Positions 42,585 through 50,928 of a stretch of DNA of 64,000 nucleotides are shown in pieces. The notes beneath the pieces were generated by a model. That model saw nothing but the letters and a program-made list of their open reading frames with translations. It searched no databases and was not told the DNA's origin. The translations under genes were made by a program, and so were the position numbers. The DNA is from Eshraghiella sp964405265 (GTDB lineage: Bacteria; Bacillota; Clostridia; Lachnospirales; Lachnospiraceae): assembly GCA_964405265.1 (NCBI GenBank), contig CAYONC010000004.1, forward strand, positions 1 through 64,000. The letters are read 5' to 3'. The stretch's first letter is position 1, and each line of letters starts with the position of its first letter.

Positions 42585-42965
42585 ATGGTTTTATTAACAA
42601 GCATGGGTGAGAGGCTTGCAGACGCCGGAATTAATACTCTTATATGTCTGAGTGTTACATTTCTGGTTCTGATATTCATCTCATTAATTATAAGCCTTTT
42701 TAAAGTTTTCCCTAAGATTGAAGCTTCAATAATGAAGAAAAAGTCTGAGAAGGAAGAAGAAAAAAAGATTGCGGAACAGGCAATCGACAACACCATTTCA
42801 CAGATTGAAGCCAAAGAGGCTGAAACCGTACATAACGCTGACGGTGAAGAATATGTTAATGATTTGGAACTTGCTGCAGTAATTACGGCAGCCGTAGCTG
42901 CATATACGGAATCAGGAAGCAGTGACGGATTTGTGGTGCGTTCAATAAGAAAAGTTAGGAGATAG
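42585..42965 (+). CDS. Sodium pump decarboxylase gamma/delta subunit (OadG family)
   Basis: The 126-residue protein has one membrane helix (about 17-41, TLICLSVTFLVLIFISLIIS), a lysine/glutamate-rich linker and a conserved short C-terminal block VNDLELAAVITAAVAAYTES, followed by a basic end. The linker and final block are typical of the OadG/MmdD family, which docks the carboxyltransferase onto the beta subunit. AGAGGTGG precedes the ATG. Confidence 0.85.
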   Translation: MVLLTSMGERLADAGINTLICLSVTFLVLIFISLIISLFKVFPKIEASIMKKKSEKEEEKKIAEQAIDNTISQIEAKEAETVHNADGEEYVNDLELAAVITAAVAAYTESGSSDGFVVRSIRKVRR

Positions 42966-42970
42966 TCATT

Positions 42971-43348
42971 ATGAAAAATTATACAATAACAGTTAATGGT
43001 AATGTTTATAACGTAACGGTAGAAGAAGGAGCCGCAGGAGGAACTGCTGCTTCACGTCAGGTACCTGTACAGCCGGTACAGCCTGCAAAGGCATCGGAAG
43101 TTAAGGAGGCAGCACCTGCAGCGGGAACAGCAGGCACAATTAAGGTTAATGCACCTATGCCGGGCAAGGTTGTTGCAGTTAAGGCAAACGTCGGTGATAA
43201 GGTGAAAAAGGGACAGGCAGTTATTGTCCTTGAAGCCATGAAAATGGAAAATGACATAGTTGCTCCGGAAGACGGAATTGTTGCAAGTATTAATGTTGCA
43301 GCAGGTTCTGCTGTTGAAGCCGGAGAAACAATGGCTACATTAAATTAA
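42971..43348 (+). CDS. Biotin carboxyl carrier subunit of the sodium-pump decarboxylase
   Basis: The 125-residue protein has an N-terminal beta region (KNYTITVNGNVYNVTVEEG), a proline/alanine-rich hinge and a C-terminal biotinyl domain. The biotin-accepting lysine is in VLEAMKMENDIVAP (about residue 91), the canonical EAMKM motif. It shuttles CO2 as carboxybiotin between the carboxyltransferase and the membrane beta subunit. The preceding stop codon is five bases upstream. Confidence 0.95.
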   Translation: MKNYTITVNGNVYNVTVEEGAAGGTAASRQVPVQPVQPAKASEVKEAAPAAGTAGTIKVNAPMPGKVVAVKANVGDKVKKGQAVIVLEAMKMENDIVAPEDGIVASINVAAGSAVEAGETMATLN

Positions 43349-43364
43349 TATTGGAGGTATCAAA

Positions 43365-44507
43365 ATGATTCTTGATACACTGAAGAATCTTGCGGAACAG
43401 ACAGGCTTTGCCACTCTTGAGTGGGGAAATTATGTCATGATTCTTGTAGCACTTGTATTTTTATATCTTGCCATTGCAAAAGGATTTGAACCGCTTCTGC
43501 TGGTTCCGATAGCATTTGGCATGCTGCTTGTTAACCTTTTCCCGGACATAATGAAGGAAATTGGTACGGATGGCGAAGCAGGAGGACTTCTCAGGTATTT
43601 TTATGTACTTGACGAGTGGAGTATTCTTCCTTCACTCATTTTCATGGGAGTGGGGGCAATGACGGATTTTGGACCGTTAATAGCCAATCCTAAGAGCTTT
43701 CTTCTTGGAGCAGCAGCACAGATAGGCATCTTTGCAGCATACTTTTTGGCCATCATTATGGGCTTCAACGGAGAAGCGGCTGCTGCAATTTCAATTATCG
43801 GAGGAGCAGACGGACCTACATCCATATTTCTTGCCGGCAAGTTAGGGCAGACGGACCTTATGGGACCGATAGCCGTAGCTGCATATTCGTACATGTCACT
43901 TGTGCCGATTATACAGCCGCCAATTATGAGGCTTCTTACAACCAAGAAGGAAAGAGCAATTAAAATGGAACAGTTAAGACCTGTTTCCAAGCTTGAAAAG
44001 ATTCTTTTCCCTATTGTTGTTACGATAATAGTAGTGCTTATTCTCCCTACAACGGCACCTCTTGTGGGTATGCTTATGTTAGGTAATCTTTTCCGGGAGT
44101 GCGGTGTTACGAAACAGCTTGCCGAAACGGCATCAAATGCCATGATGTACATAGTGGTAATACTGCTCGGTACATCCGTAGGCGCATCTACAAGTGCCTC
44201 AAATTTCCTTAATGCATCTACACTTAAAATTGTTGCACTGGGACTTGTTGCATTTGCAGTCGGAACGGCAGTGGGAGTTCTTTTTGGAAAAATCATGTGT
44301 AAGGTTACCAAGGGTAAAATCAATCCGCTTATCGGTTCGGCAGGAGTTTCAGCCGTACCTATGGCAGCAAGAGTATCACAGAAGGTCGGCGCCGAAACAG
44401 ACCCTACCAATTTCCTCCTTATGCACGCCATGGGACCTAACGTGGCGGGCGTAATAGGAACAGCCGTAGTTGCCGGAACGTTTATGGCAATATTCGGAGT
44501 AGCATAA
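43365..44507 (+). CDS. oadB: Sodium ion-translocating decarboxylase beta subunit
   Basis: The 380-residue protein has about nine to ten membrane helices and the signature IIGGADGPTSIFLAGKL, where the aspartate takes part in sodium transport coupled to decarboxylation of carboxybiotin. VSAVPMAARVSQKVGAETDP and HAMGPNVAGVIGTAVVAG near the end are also typical of OadB/MmdB/GcdB. It moves Na+ out of the cell. The exact partner substrate depends on the carboxyltransferase. GGAGG precedes the ATG. Confidence 0.96.
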   Translation: MILDTLKNLAEQTGFATLEWGNYVMILVALVFLYLAIAKGFEPLLLVPIAFGMLLVNLFPDIMKEIGTDGEAGGLLRYFYVLDEWSILPSLIFMGVGAMTDFGPLIANPKSFLLGAAAQIGIFAAYFLAIIMGFNGEAAAAISIIGGADGPTSIFLAGKLGQTDLMGPIAVAAYSYMSLVPIIQPPIMRLLTTKKERAIKMEQLRPVSKLEKILFPIVVTIIVVLILPTTAPLVGMLMLGNLFRECGVTKQLAETASNAMMYIVVILLGTSVGASTSASNFLNASTLKIVALGLVAFAVGTAVGVLFGKIMCKVTKGKINPLIGSAGVSAVPMAARVSQKVGAETDPTNFLLMHAMGPNVAGVIGTAVVAGTFMAIFGVA

Positions 44508-44528
44508 TATAAGAAAGGATATACAGTA

Positions 44529-45947
44529 ATGGCAGATATAAACAGTGAAATCAAACCGGTTAAAATTACCGAAACAATATTAAGAGATGCCCATCAGTCA
44601 CTTATTGCCACAAGAATGACAACAGAGCAGATGATGCCGATTGTGGATAAAATGGATAAGGTAGGCTATAATGCGGTTGAATGCTGGGGCGGAGCAACAT
44701 TCGATGCCTGTCTCCGCTTTTTGAAGGAAGATCCGTGGGACAGACTCAGAAAGCTTAAAGACGGATTCAAAAATACAAAACTTCAGATGCTTTTCAGAGG
44801 TCAGAATATACTCGGATATCGTCCGTATGCTGATGATGTTGTGGAATATTTTGTTCAGAAATCCGTTGCAAACGGTATTGACATAATAAGAATATTTGAC
44901 TGCCTTAATGATATAAGGAATCTCCAGACGGCCGTTAAGGCTGCCAATAAGGAAGGAGCACACGCACAGGTGGCACTTTCATATACTCTCGGAGATGCAT
45001 ATACTCTTGAATACTGGAAGAATATGGCAAAAGACATAGAAGATATGGGAGCTGACTCAATCTGTATCAAGGATATGGCAGGACTTCTTCTCCCTAATCA
45101 GGCAGCAGAACTTGTAAAAGCACTTAAAGAAGGTTCTAAGCTTCCTATTGAGCTTCATACGCATTATACATCAGGAGTGGCTTCAATGACATTAATGAAA
45201 GCAGTTGAAGCAGGCTGTGATATCATTGATACGGCAATGTCACCTATGGCACTCGGAACCAGTCAGCCGGCAACGGAAGTAATGGCGAAAGTATTTGAAG
45301 GAACTCCTTATGATCCGGGATTTGACCAGAATCTTCTGGCTGAAATTGCTGACTACTTCAGACCTCTCAGGGAAGAATGGCTTAAAACAGGACTTCTTGA
45401 CCCTAAGGTTATGGGTGTTAATATTAAAACTCTTCTTTATCAGGTACCGGGCGGAATGTTATCCAACCTTGTATCACAGCTTAAAGAAATGAAAGCGGAA
45501 GACAAATATAACGAGGTTCTTGAGGAAGTACCGAGAGTTCGTAAAGATTTCGGTGAACCGCCTCTTGTAACACCTTCAAGCCAGATTGTAGGAACACAGG
45601 CTGTGCTCAATGTTGTTCTCGGAGAGAGATATAAGAGTCTTACCAAGGAATCAAAGGATTTGCTTTTGGGCAAATACGGAAAGACCGTTAAACCGTTTGA
45701 TGAAGAGGTTCAGAAAAAGGCAATGGAAATGACCGGTGAAGAACCTATAACCTGCCGGTTTGCCGATACGCTTGAGCCTGAGCTTGATAAGCTTGAAGAA
45801 GAAATGAAACAGTGGAAACAGCAGGATGAAGATGTTCTTTCATATGCATTATTTCCACAGGTTGCAACCGATTTCTTTAAATACAGGGAAGCACAGCAGA
45901 ATAAAATAGATCCTGCGGCAGCAAAAGACGGTGCTTATCCGGTGTAA
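44529..45947 (+). CDS. oadA: Oxaloacetate decarboxylase alpha / pyruvate carboxyltransferase (5S-like) subunit
   Basis: The 472-residue protein has the DRE-TIM barrel carboxyltransferase domain: ITETILRDAHQSLIATRM at the start, RIFDCLNDIRN, the metal-site CIKDMAGLL and IELHTHYTSG. A PYC_OADA domain follows (about 320-450). It has no C-terminal biotinyl domain, so it must use the separate biotin carrier encoded two genes earlier. Length resembles the 5S subunit of Propionibacterium transcarboxylase and PycB. It acts on pyruvate/oxaloacetate. With the mmdA-like gene upstream, this operon encodes two carboxyltransferases for one carrier and one beta subunit. Confidence 0.93.
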   Translation: MADINSEIKPVKITETILRDAHQSLIATRMTTEQMMPIVDKMDKVGYNAVECWGGATFDACLRFLKEDPWDRLRKLKDGFKNTKLQMLFRGQNILGYRPYADDVVEYFVQKSVANGIDIIRIFDCLNDIRNLQTAVKAANKEGAHAQVALSYTLGDAYTLEYWKNMAKDIEDMGADSICIKDMAGLLLPNQAAELVKALKEGSKLPIELHTHYTSGVASMTLMKAVEAGCDIIDTAMSPMALGTSQPATEVMAKVFEGTPYDPGFDQNLLAEIADYFRPLREEWLKTGLLDPKVMGVNIKTLLYQVPGGMLSNLVSQLKEMKAEDKYNEVLEEVPRVRKDFGEPPLVTPSSQIVGTQAVLNVVLGERYKSLTKESKDLLLGKYGKTVKPFDEEVQKKAMEMTGEEPITCRFADTLEPELDKLEEEMKQWKQQDEDVLSYALFPQVATDFFKYREAQQNKIDPAAAKDGAYPV

Positions 45948-45979
45948 TAATGATTAATATGCTGTAAGGTTAATATGTT

Positions 45980-46022
45980 AAACTGTCGTTTTGCGGTACA
46001 ATGCCGTAATACGGCAGTTTTT
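45980..46022 (+). terminator. Terminator of the sodium-pump operon
   Basis: AAACTGTCG (45980-45988) pairs with CGGCAGTTT (46012-46020, one G-U), with an inner CGGTA/TGCCG stem, followed by TTTTT within 46018-46022. Confidence 0.75.
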
Positions 46023-46024
46023 CC

Positions 46025-46053
46025 TTGTAATAATATCTTTTTTTTATTATAAT
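46025..46053 (+). promoter_or_regulatory. Sigma-A promoter of the RpiR-type regulator gene
   Basis: TTGTAA (46025-46030), a 17-base spacer and a perfect TATAAT (46048-46053) lie 33 bases before the start codon. Confidence 0.65.
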
Positions 46054-46086
46054 CATTAAGGAATATTCAAATGAGGAACATATAAT

Positions 46087-46992
46087 ATGAAAGCAGATGT
46101 CATTGACAGAATAAAAGCATTGCTGCCCGGTTTCAGCAAAAATCAGAAGCTTGTGGCACATTATATAATGGAACATACGGAAGAAGCCGCCTTTAATACG
46201 GCAGCACGGATTGGAAGCATACTTAACATAAGTGAGTCAACCGTTGTAAGATTTGCCACGGCAGCCGGATATAAAGGATTTCCGGATTTGCAGAAGGCAC
46301 TGCTTGAAATTGTAAAAAATCGACTTATGGGAGTGAATAAGCTTGACATAACAAAAAATGATTCCCAATCGGACATAATAAATTATGTTATGAAAAATGA
46401 TGCGGACAATATCATTGCAACCATGAATGAGCTTGACACGGATTCATTTAATCTTGCCGCAGACATAATATCAGGAGCAGAGAAAGTATATGTAACAGGT
46501 ACAAGAAGCTGTGCCCCGCTTGCGGAACTTTTGGGTTATTATCTGAGAATGGTTGTTAAGGACGTAATAATCGTGACATCACTCAGCCCGAGTGAAATTT
46601 TTGAACAGATGATTAATATGAGCAGCAGGGATGTTCTTATAGGAATAAGCTTTCCGCGTTATTCCGCAAGAACGCTTAAGGCAATGGAATTTGCCAATGA
46701 CAGAAATGCAGGGGTGATTTCAATTACCGATACAATATATTCACCTATGAATCTGTATTCATCATGCAATCTCCTGGCAAGAAGCGGAATGACATCCGTT
46801 ACTGATTCGCTTGCGGCGGCAATGTCACTGATTAATGCCCTTGTTGTGGCTTTATGTGCTCAGAATTCCAATAGAGTTGTTAAAAAATTAAAGAAACTTA
46901 GGGATGTATGGGATGATTACCACATCAGTGACAATGATGAGATAAATTTTCTTGATGATGATGTCATGGATTACCTGAAAGGGCTTGATTAA
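46087..46992 (+). CDS. MurR/RpiR family transcriptional regulator
   Basis: The 301-residue protein has an N-terminal RpiR-type helix-turn-helix (about 1-75, including ISESTVVRFATAAGYKGFPD) and a C-terminal SIS domain (about 125-260) with VYVTGTRSCAPLAELLGYYL and GISFPRYSARTLKAMEFA. SIS domains bind phosphosugars, so a sugar-phosphate or amino-sugar ligand is likely, but the regulated genes are not identifiable. It lies between the sodium-pump operon and a flavoprotein and has its own promoter. An acidic C-terminal tail follows the SIS domain. Confidence 0.92.
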   Translation: MKADVIDRIKALLPGFSKNQKLVAHYIMEHTEEAAFNTAARIGSILNISESTVVRFATAAGYKGFPDLQKALLEIVKNRLMGVNKLDITKNDSQSDIINYVMKNDADNIIATMNELDTDSFNLAADIISGAEKVYVTGTRSCAPLAELLGYYLRMVVKDVIIVTSLSPSEIFEQMINMSSRDVLIGISFPRYSARTLKAMEFANDRNAGVISITDTIYSPMNLYSSCNLLARSGMTSVTDSLAAAMSLINALVVALCAQNSNRVVKKLKKLRDVWDDYHISDNDEINFLDDDVMDYLKGLD

Positions 46993-46993
46993 T

Positions 46994-48220
46994 ATGTCGG
47001 ATATACTGATTATCGGCGGCGGAGCCGCCGGAATGATGGCAGCCGTTTCTGCAGCAGACTGCGGTCACCGTGTTACCGTTTTTGAAAAAAATGAAAAGCT
47101 TGGCAAAAAAATTTATATAACAGGAAAGGGCAGATGTAATGTAACCAATGCATGTCCTGTTGAAGAAATTTTTGATAAAATCGTAACCAATTCAAAATTT
47201 ATGTACAGCTCAATATATGCATTTGATAACGCAATGGTCCGGGATTTCTTTGAAAAAGCGGGCTGCGGTCTCAAGGTTGAAAGAGGAAACAGGGTTTTTC
47301 CGGTATCTGACAGGTCCTGCGACATAATCAATGCCTTGGAAAATGAAATGAAAAAAAGACGTGTTACGGTAAAGCTGATGTCAGAGGTTACCGATATAAT
47401 AACGGAGAATAATACCGCAATCGGAATCGTTGCAGATAATAAAAAAATATACGGTGATGCCGTGCTTATCGCAACAGGAGGATATTCTTATCCTTCAACG
47501 GGTTCTTCGGGAAGCGGACACAGATTTGCGGCAAAACTCGGACATAATGTTACCAAATGCTCGCCTGCACTTGTACCGTTTACTGCAGCTGAAGAATGGA
47601 TTAAAAAACTGCAGGGTCTTAGCCTTAGAAACTGCGGAGTTAAGTTTTATGACGGGAATAAGCTTGTGTATGAGGATTTCGGCGAACTGCTTTTTACACA
47701 TTTCGGAGTGAGCGGACCGACTGTTTTAAGTGCCAGCAGCTATGTATCAGATATAATAAAACATCGTGAAATCAAGCTTATTATTGACTTAAAGCCGGCA
47801 CTTGATGAGAAAATGCTTGATGACAGGATACTCCGGGATTTTGATGTCATTAAGAACAGAAGCTTTTCAAATTCACTTGACGGGCTTCTTCCTAAATCAC
47901 TGATTCCCGTAATTATTGAATTGTCAGGAATTGAACCCCATAAGAAGGTTAATGAAATACGTCGTGATGAGCGCAGGGTACTTGTAAAACTGATTAAAAA
48001 TTTAACCGTAACACTCACCGGATTAAGAGGTTTTAATGAGGCAATAATTACTCACGGAGGTATAAATGTAAAAGAGATAAATCCCGGAACCATGGAGTCG
48101 GAATTAATAAAAAATTTATATTTTGCAGGAGAAGTCATTGATGTTGATGCCGTAACCGGAGGATATAATCTTCAGATTGCATGGTCAACCGGATATCTTG
48201 CAGGATTATCATTCAGATAG
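46994..48220 (+). CDS. NAD(P)/FAD-dependent oxidoreductase, HI0933/BaiN family
   Basis: The 408-residue flavoprotein starts with a dinucleotide fold (ILIIGGGAAGMMAAVSAADC) and has the family landmarks GKGRCNVTNAC, FPVSDRSCDIINALE, LIATGGYSYPSTGSSGSGH and the C-terminal FAGEVIDVDAVTGGYNLQIA. The HI0933 family includes BaiN-type bile acid reductases and RdsA and AoxA oxidoreductases; physiological substrates are mostly unknown. I place the start at ATG 46994, one base after the previous stop codon; a TTG at 46985 is possible. It begins a conserved clostridial order with cmk, ispH and the S1 protein. Confidence 0.92.
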   Translation: MSDILIIGGGAAGMMAAVSAADCGHRVTVFEKNEKLGKKIYITGKGRCNVTNACPVEEIFDKIVTNSKFMYSSIYAFDNAMVRDFFEKAGCGLKVERGNRVFPVSDRSCDIINALENEMKKRRVTVKLMSEVTDIITENNTAIGIVADNKKIYGDAVLIATGGYSYPSTGSSGSGHRFAAKLGHNVTKCSPALVPFTAAEEWIKKLQGLSLRNCGVKFYDGNKLVYEDFGELLFTHFGVSGPTVLSASSYVSDIIKHREIKLIIDLKPALDEKMLDDRILRDFDVIKNRSFSNSLDGLLPKSLIPVIIELSGIEPHKKVNEIRRDERRVLVKLIKNLTVTLTGLRGFNEAIITHGGINVKEINPGTMESELIKNLYFAGEVIDVDAVTGGYNLQIAWSTGYLAGLSFR

Positions 48221-48235
48221 GAGAAGCATTAAATT

Positions 48236-48907
48236 ATGTCATACAATATCGCAATAGACGGACCGGCAGGAGCTGGAAAAAGCACGATAGCAAAAACAAT
48301 ATCCAAAAAGCTCGGATTCATATATGTGGATACCGGGGCAATGTACCGGGCAATGGCAGTATATTTTCTTGATAACTGCATTGATACGGATAGTGAAGAA
48401 GAGATAAGCAGAGCATGCAGAAATGTTGATATAAGCATAGAGTATGATGGAGAAGAGCAGCAGGTAATTCTGAACGGCGAAAACATTACATCACGTCTCA
48501 GGACGGAAGCAGTGGGAAATATGGCTTCAAAAACCGCCGTATGTCCTTCCGTACGCAGTAAGCTTGTTGAGCTTCAGAAAAAAATTGCTTCAACGACGGA
48601 TGTTGTAATGGACGGCAGGGATATAGGAACATGCGTGCTTCCGGATGCCGTATGTAAGATTTTTCTTACTGCAAGTGTTGATACAAGAGCGGAAAGACGC
48701 CTCAGGGAATTAGAAGAAAAAGGTGTTGAAGCTGATTTTGAAACAATAAAAAAAGACATTGCAGACAGGGATTACAGGGATATGCACAGGAAAGTATCTC
48801 CGCTTGCACAGGCTGAGGATGCAGTGCTTGTCGATTCCTCCGATATGGATATTAACGATGTTACGGAAAGAATTATCAGGATTTTTAATGAAAAGGCAGG
48901 AAGATAA
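48236..48907 (+). CDS. cmk: Cytidylate kinase
   Basis: The 223-residue kinase phosphorylates CMP and dCMP. The P-loop is IDGPAGAGKSTIAKTI and the family motifs YVDTGAMYRAMAVYF and MDGRDIGTCVLPDA are clear. AGGAGA precedes the ATG, 15 bases after the flavoprotein stop codon. The ispH start follows the cmk stop codon after two bases. Confidence 0.97.
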   Translation: MSYNIAIDGPAGAGKSTIAKTISKKLGFIYVDTGAMYRAMAVYFLDNCIDTDSEEEISRACRNVDISIEYDGEEQQVILNGENITSRLRTEAVGNMASKTAVCPSVRSKLVELQKKIASTTDVVMDGRDIGTCVLPDAVCKIFLTASVDTRAERRLRELEEKGVEADFETIKKDIADRDYRDMHRKVSPLAQAEDAVLVDSSDMDINDVTERIIRIFNEKAGR

Positions 48908-48909
48908 AC

Positions 48910-49761
48910 TTGGAAGTAATCGTTGCAAAAAGTGCAGGCTTCTGTTTTGGAGTAAAAAGAGCCGTTGACATGGTATATTCACATGCAGAAGAAAAAAACA
49001 TATACACATATGGACCGGTAATTCATAACGAAGAAGTAATAAAGGATCTCGAAAAAAAAGGAATAAAGGTAATAAACGGACCTAAAGAAGCAGAAAGCGC
49101 AGCTCCCGGAACAATGATAATCAGGGCTCACGGCATAAAGCAGAACGAATACGGAATCATTGAACAGGCAGGGCATAAAATAATTGATGCTACGTGTCCG
49201 TTTGTACTTAAAATACACAATATAGTCAGAGAAGCCGCGGAAAAAGGGGATTTTGTCATAATAATCGGAGATGAAAATCATCCCGAGGTTCAGGGCATAA
49301 AAAGCTGTGCATACGGAAGAAGCAAGGTAATTGATAATGAAACCGATGCATTAGCTTTTATAAAAAATGATATTAATAAGTATAAAAATGTTATTATTGT
49401 TTCACAGACGACATTTAATTCAAACAAGTTTAAATATTTGGTTGAAATTTTTCAGAAAAACAGTTATATTAATATAAATGTATTAAATACAATATGTAAT
49501 GCTACTGAGGAAAGACAGGCAGAAGCTGCAGCATTGGCAGCTACCGTTGATGCAATGATAGTTATCGGTGGTCGCAGTAGTTCCAATACACAGAAGCTTT
49601 ATGATATATGCAGGAATGTATGCAGGAATACATTTTATATTCAGACGGCGGACGATTTGGATTACTCGAAGCTCTGCGGGTTACGCAGGGTTGGTATTAC
49701 AGCCGGGGCATCAACCCCACACATTATAATTGAGGAGGTTCAAACAAAATGTCAGATTTAA
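48910..49761 (+). CDS. ispH: 4-hydroxy-3-methylbut-2-enyl diphosphate reductase
   Basis: The 283-residue iron-sulfur enzyme makes IPP and DMAPP in the last step of the MEP isoprenoid pathway. It has MEVIVAKSAGFCFGVKRAV with the first cluster cysteine, IRAHGIKQNEYG, IDATCPFVLKIH (second cysteine), NTICNATEERQ (third cysteine) and the C-terminal GITAGASTPHIIIEEV. The start codon is TTG at 48910, two bases after cmk, with GGAAG upstream. It overlaps the S1 protein gene by 13 bases, a linkage common in Clostridia, where some species fuse the two. Confidence 0.96.
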   Translation: MEVIVAKSAGFCFGVKRAVDMVYSHAEEKNIYTYGPVIHNEEVIKDLEKKGIKVINGPKEAESAAPGTMIIRAHGIKQNEYGIIEQAGHKIIDATCPFVLKIHNIVREAAEKGDFVIIIGDENHPEVQGIKSCAYGRSKVIDNETDALAFIKNDINKYKNVIIVSQTTFNSNKFKYLVEIFQKNSYININVLNTICNATEERQAEAAALAATVDAMIVIGGRSSSNTQKLYDICRNVCRNTFYIQTADDLDYSKLCGLRRVGITAGASTPHIIIEEVQTKCQI

Positions 49762-50834
49762 GTTTTGAACAGATGTTAGAAGAATCATTAAAGACTATAC
49801 ATACAGGGGAGGTTATTGACGGTAAGGTCATCGGTGTTAAAGAAGATGCAATAATTCTTAACATAGGATATAAAGCAGACGGCATTATTACACGTAATGA
49901 ATATACAAGCACTCCGGGAACAGATCTCCGCAGTATGGTCAATGAAGGAGATACCATTACTGCTAAGGTTATTAAGGGTAATGACGGTGACGGATATGTT
50001 GCTCTTTCTGTAAGAAGACTTGCCGCAGAGCTCGGCAATAAGAAGCTGGAGGCTGCTTTTGAGAATAAAGAGGTTCTTAAGGCTAAGGTTGTACAGGTAC
50101 TTGACGGCGGATTAAGCGTTATTGCGGAAGAAACTAAGGTATTTATTCCTGCAAGCCTTGTGTCAGACGTATATGAGAAGGATTTATCAAAATATGCGGG
50201 ACAGGAAATTGAATTTGTAATTACAGAATTTAATCCGAGAAAGAGAAGAATAATCGGAGACCGCAGACAGCTTGTGGCAGCTGAGAAGGCTAAGCTCAGG
50301 GAACAGGTAATGTCCACAATAGCAGAAGGACAGGTTATTGAAGGAACCGTCAAGAATGTAACTGATTTTGGCGTATTTATTGATATCGGCGGAGTTGACG
50401 GATTGCTCCATGTATCGGAAATTTCATGGGGAAGGGCTGAAAATCCTAAAAAGAAGTTCAAGCTGGGCGACAGTGTAAGGGCATTTGTTAAGGAAATAAA
50501 GGGCGATAAGGTGGCTTTAAGCCTTAAATTCGATGAGGAAAATCCATGGAACGGTGTTGAAGACAGATATGCCGTAGGGACTGTTGTGACAGGAAAGGTT
50601 GCAAGAATGACCGATTTTGGTGCATTTGTTGAACTTGAACCGGGAATTGATGCACTTTTACACGTATCACAGATTTCCAGGGAACATATTGAGAAGCCAT
50701 CACAGGTTCTTAAAATCGGACAGGAGCTTGAAGCTAAAGTTGTTGATCTCAATATTGACGGACACAGAATTTCTCTCAGCATGAAAGCACTTCTTAATGA
50801 TGAACCGGCTGAGACTGAAGAAGTAACAGAATAA
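49749..50834 (+). CDS. S1 RNA-binding domain protein (30S ribosomal protein bS1-like)
   Basis: The 361-residue protein contains four S1 domains: about 15-85, 97-165, 185-255 and 270-340. The third and fourth are the most canonical (VTDFGVFIDIGGVDGLLHVS and MTDFGAFVELEPGIDALLHV). Short bS1 proteins of this kind occur beside ispH in Clostridia; they bind mRNA on the 30S subunit or act elsewhere in RNA metabolism. The ATG overlaps the end of ispH and has GGAGG upstream. The tail is rich in glutamate and threonine. Confidence 0.93.
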   Translation: MSDLSFEQMLEESLKTIHTGEVIDGKVIGVKEDAIILNIGYKADGIITRNEYTSTPGTDLRSMVNEGDTITAKVIKGNDGDGYVALSVRRLAAELGNKKLEAAFENKEVLKAKVVQVLDGGLSVIAEETKVFIPASLVSDVYEKDLSKYAGQEIEFVITEFNPRKRRIIGDRRQLVAAEKAKLREQVMSTIAEGQVIEGTVKNVTDFGVFIDIGGVDGLLHVSEISWGRAENPKKKFKLGDSVRAFVKEIKGDKVALSLKFDEENPWNGVEDRYAVGTVVTGKVARMTDFGAFVELEPGIDALLHVSQISREHIEKPSQVLKIGQELEAKVVDLNIDGHRISLSMKALLNDEPAETEEVTE

Positions 50835-50859
50835 TCATGTGAATATATGATGCTTTATT

Positions 50860-50886
50860 GTAAACCCGTTAATAAAACGGGTTTAC
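50860..50886 (+). terminator. Hairpin after the S1 gene
   Basis: GTAAACCCGTT (50860-50870) and AACGGGTTTAC (50876-50886) form a perfect 11-base-pair stem with a five-base loop. Only a weak T-rich stretch follows. Confidence 0.75.
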
Positions 50887-50928
50887 TCTGTTTATGGGAT
50901 GCACATTCTTTTAAAAGGAGAAGACTTA

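Noticed and set aside
43601..44554. A 317-codon open frame antisense to the sodium-pump beta subunit
   Set aside because: It is the mirror frame of a clearly conserved gene, lacks a ribosome site and shows the serine/threonine/isoleucine-rich composition of antisense translation.
49724..50782. A 352-codon open frame antisense to the S1 protein
   Set aside because: It shadows four canonical S1 domains, has no start signal and is serine/leucine-rich as expected of antisense frames.
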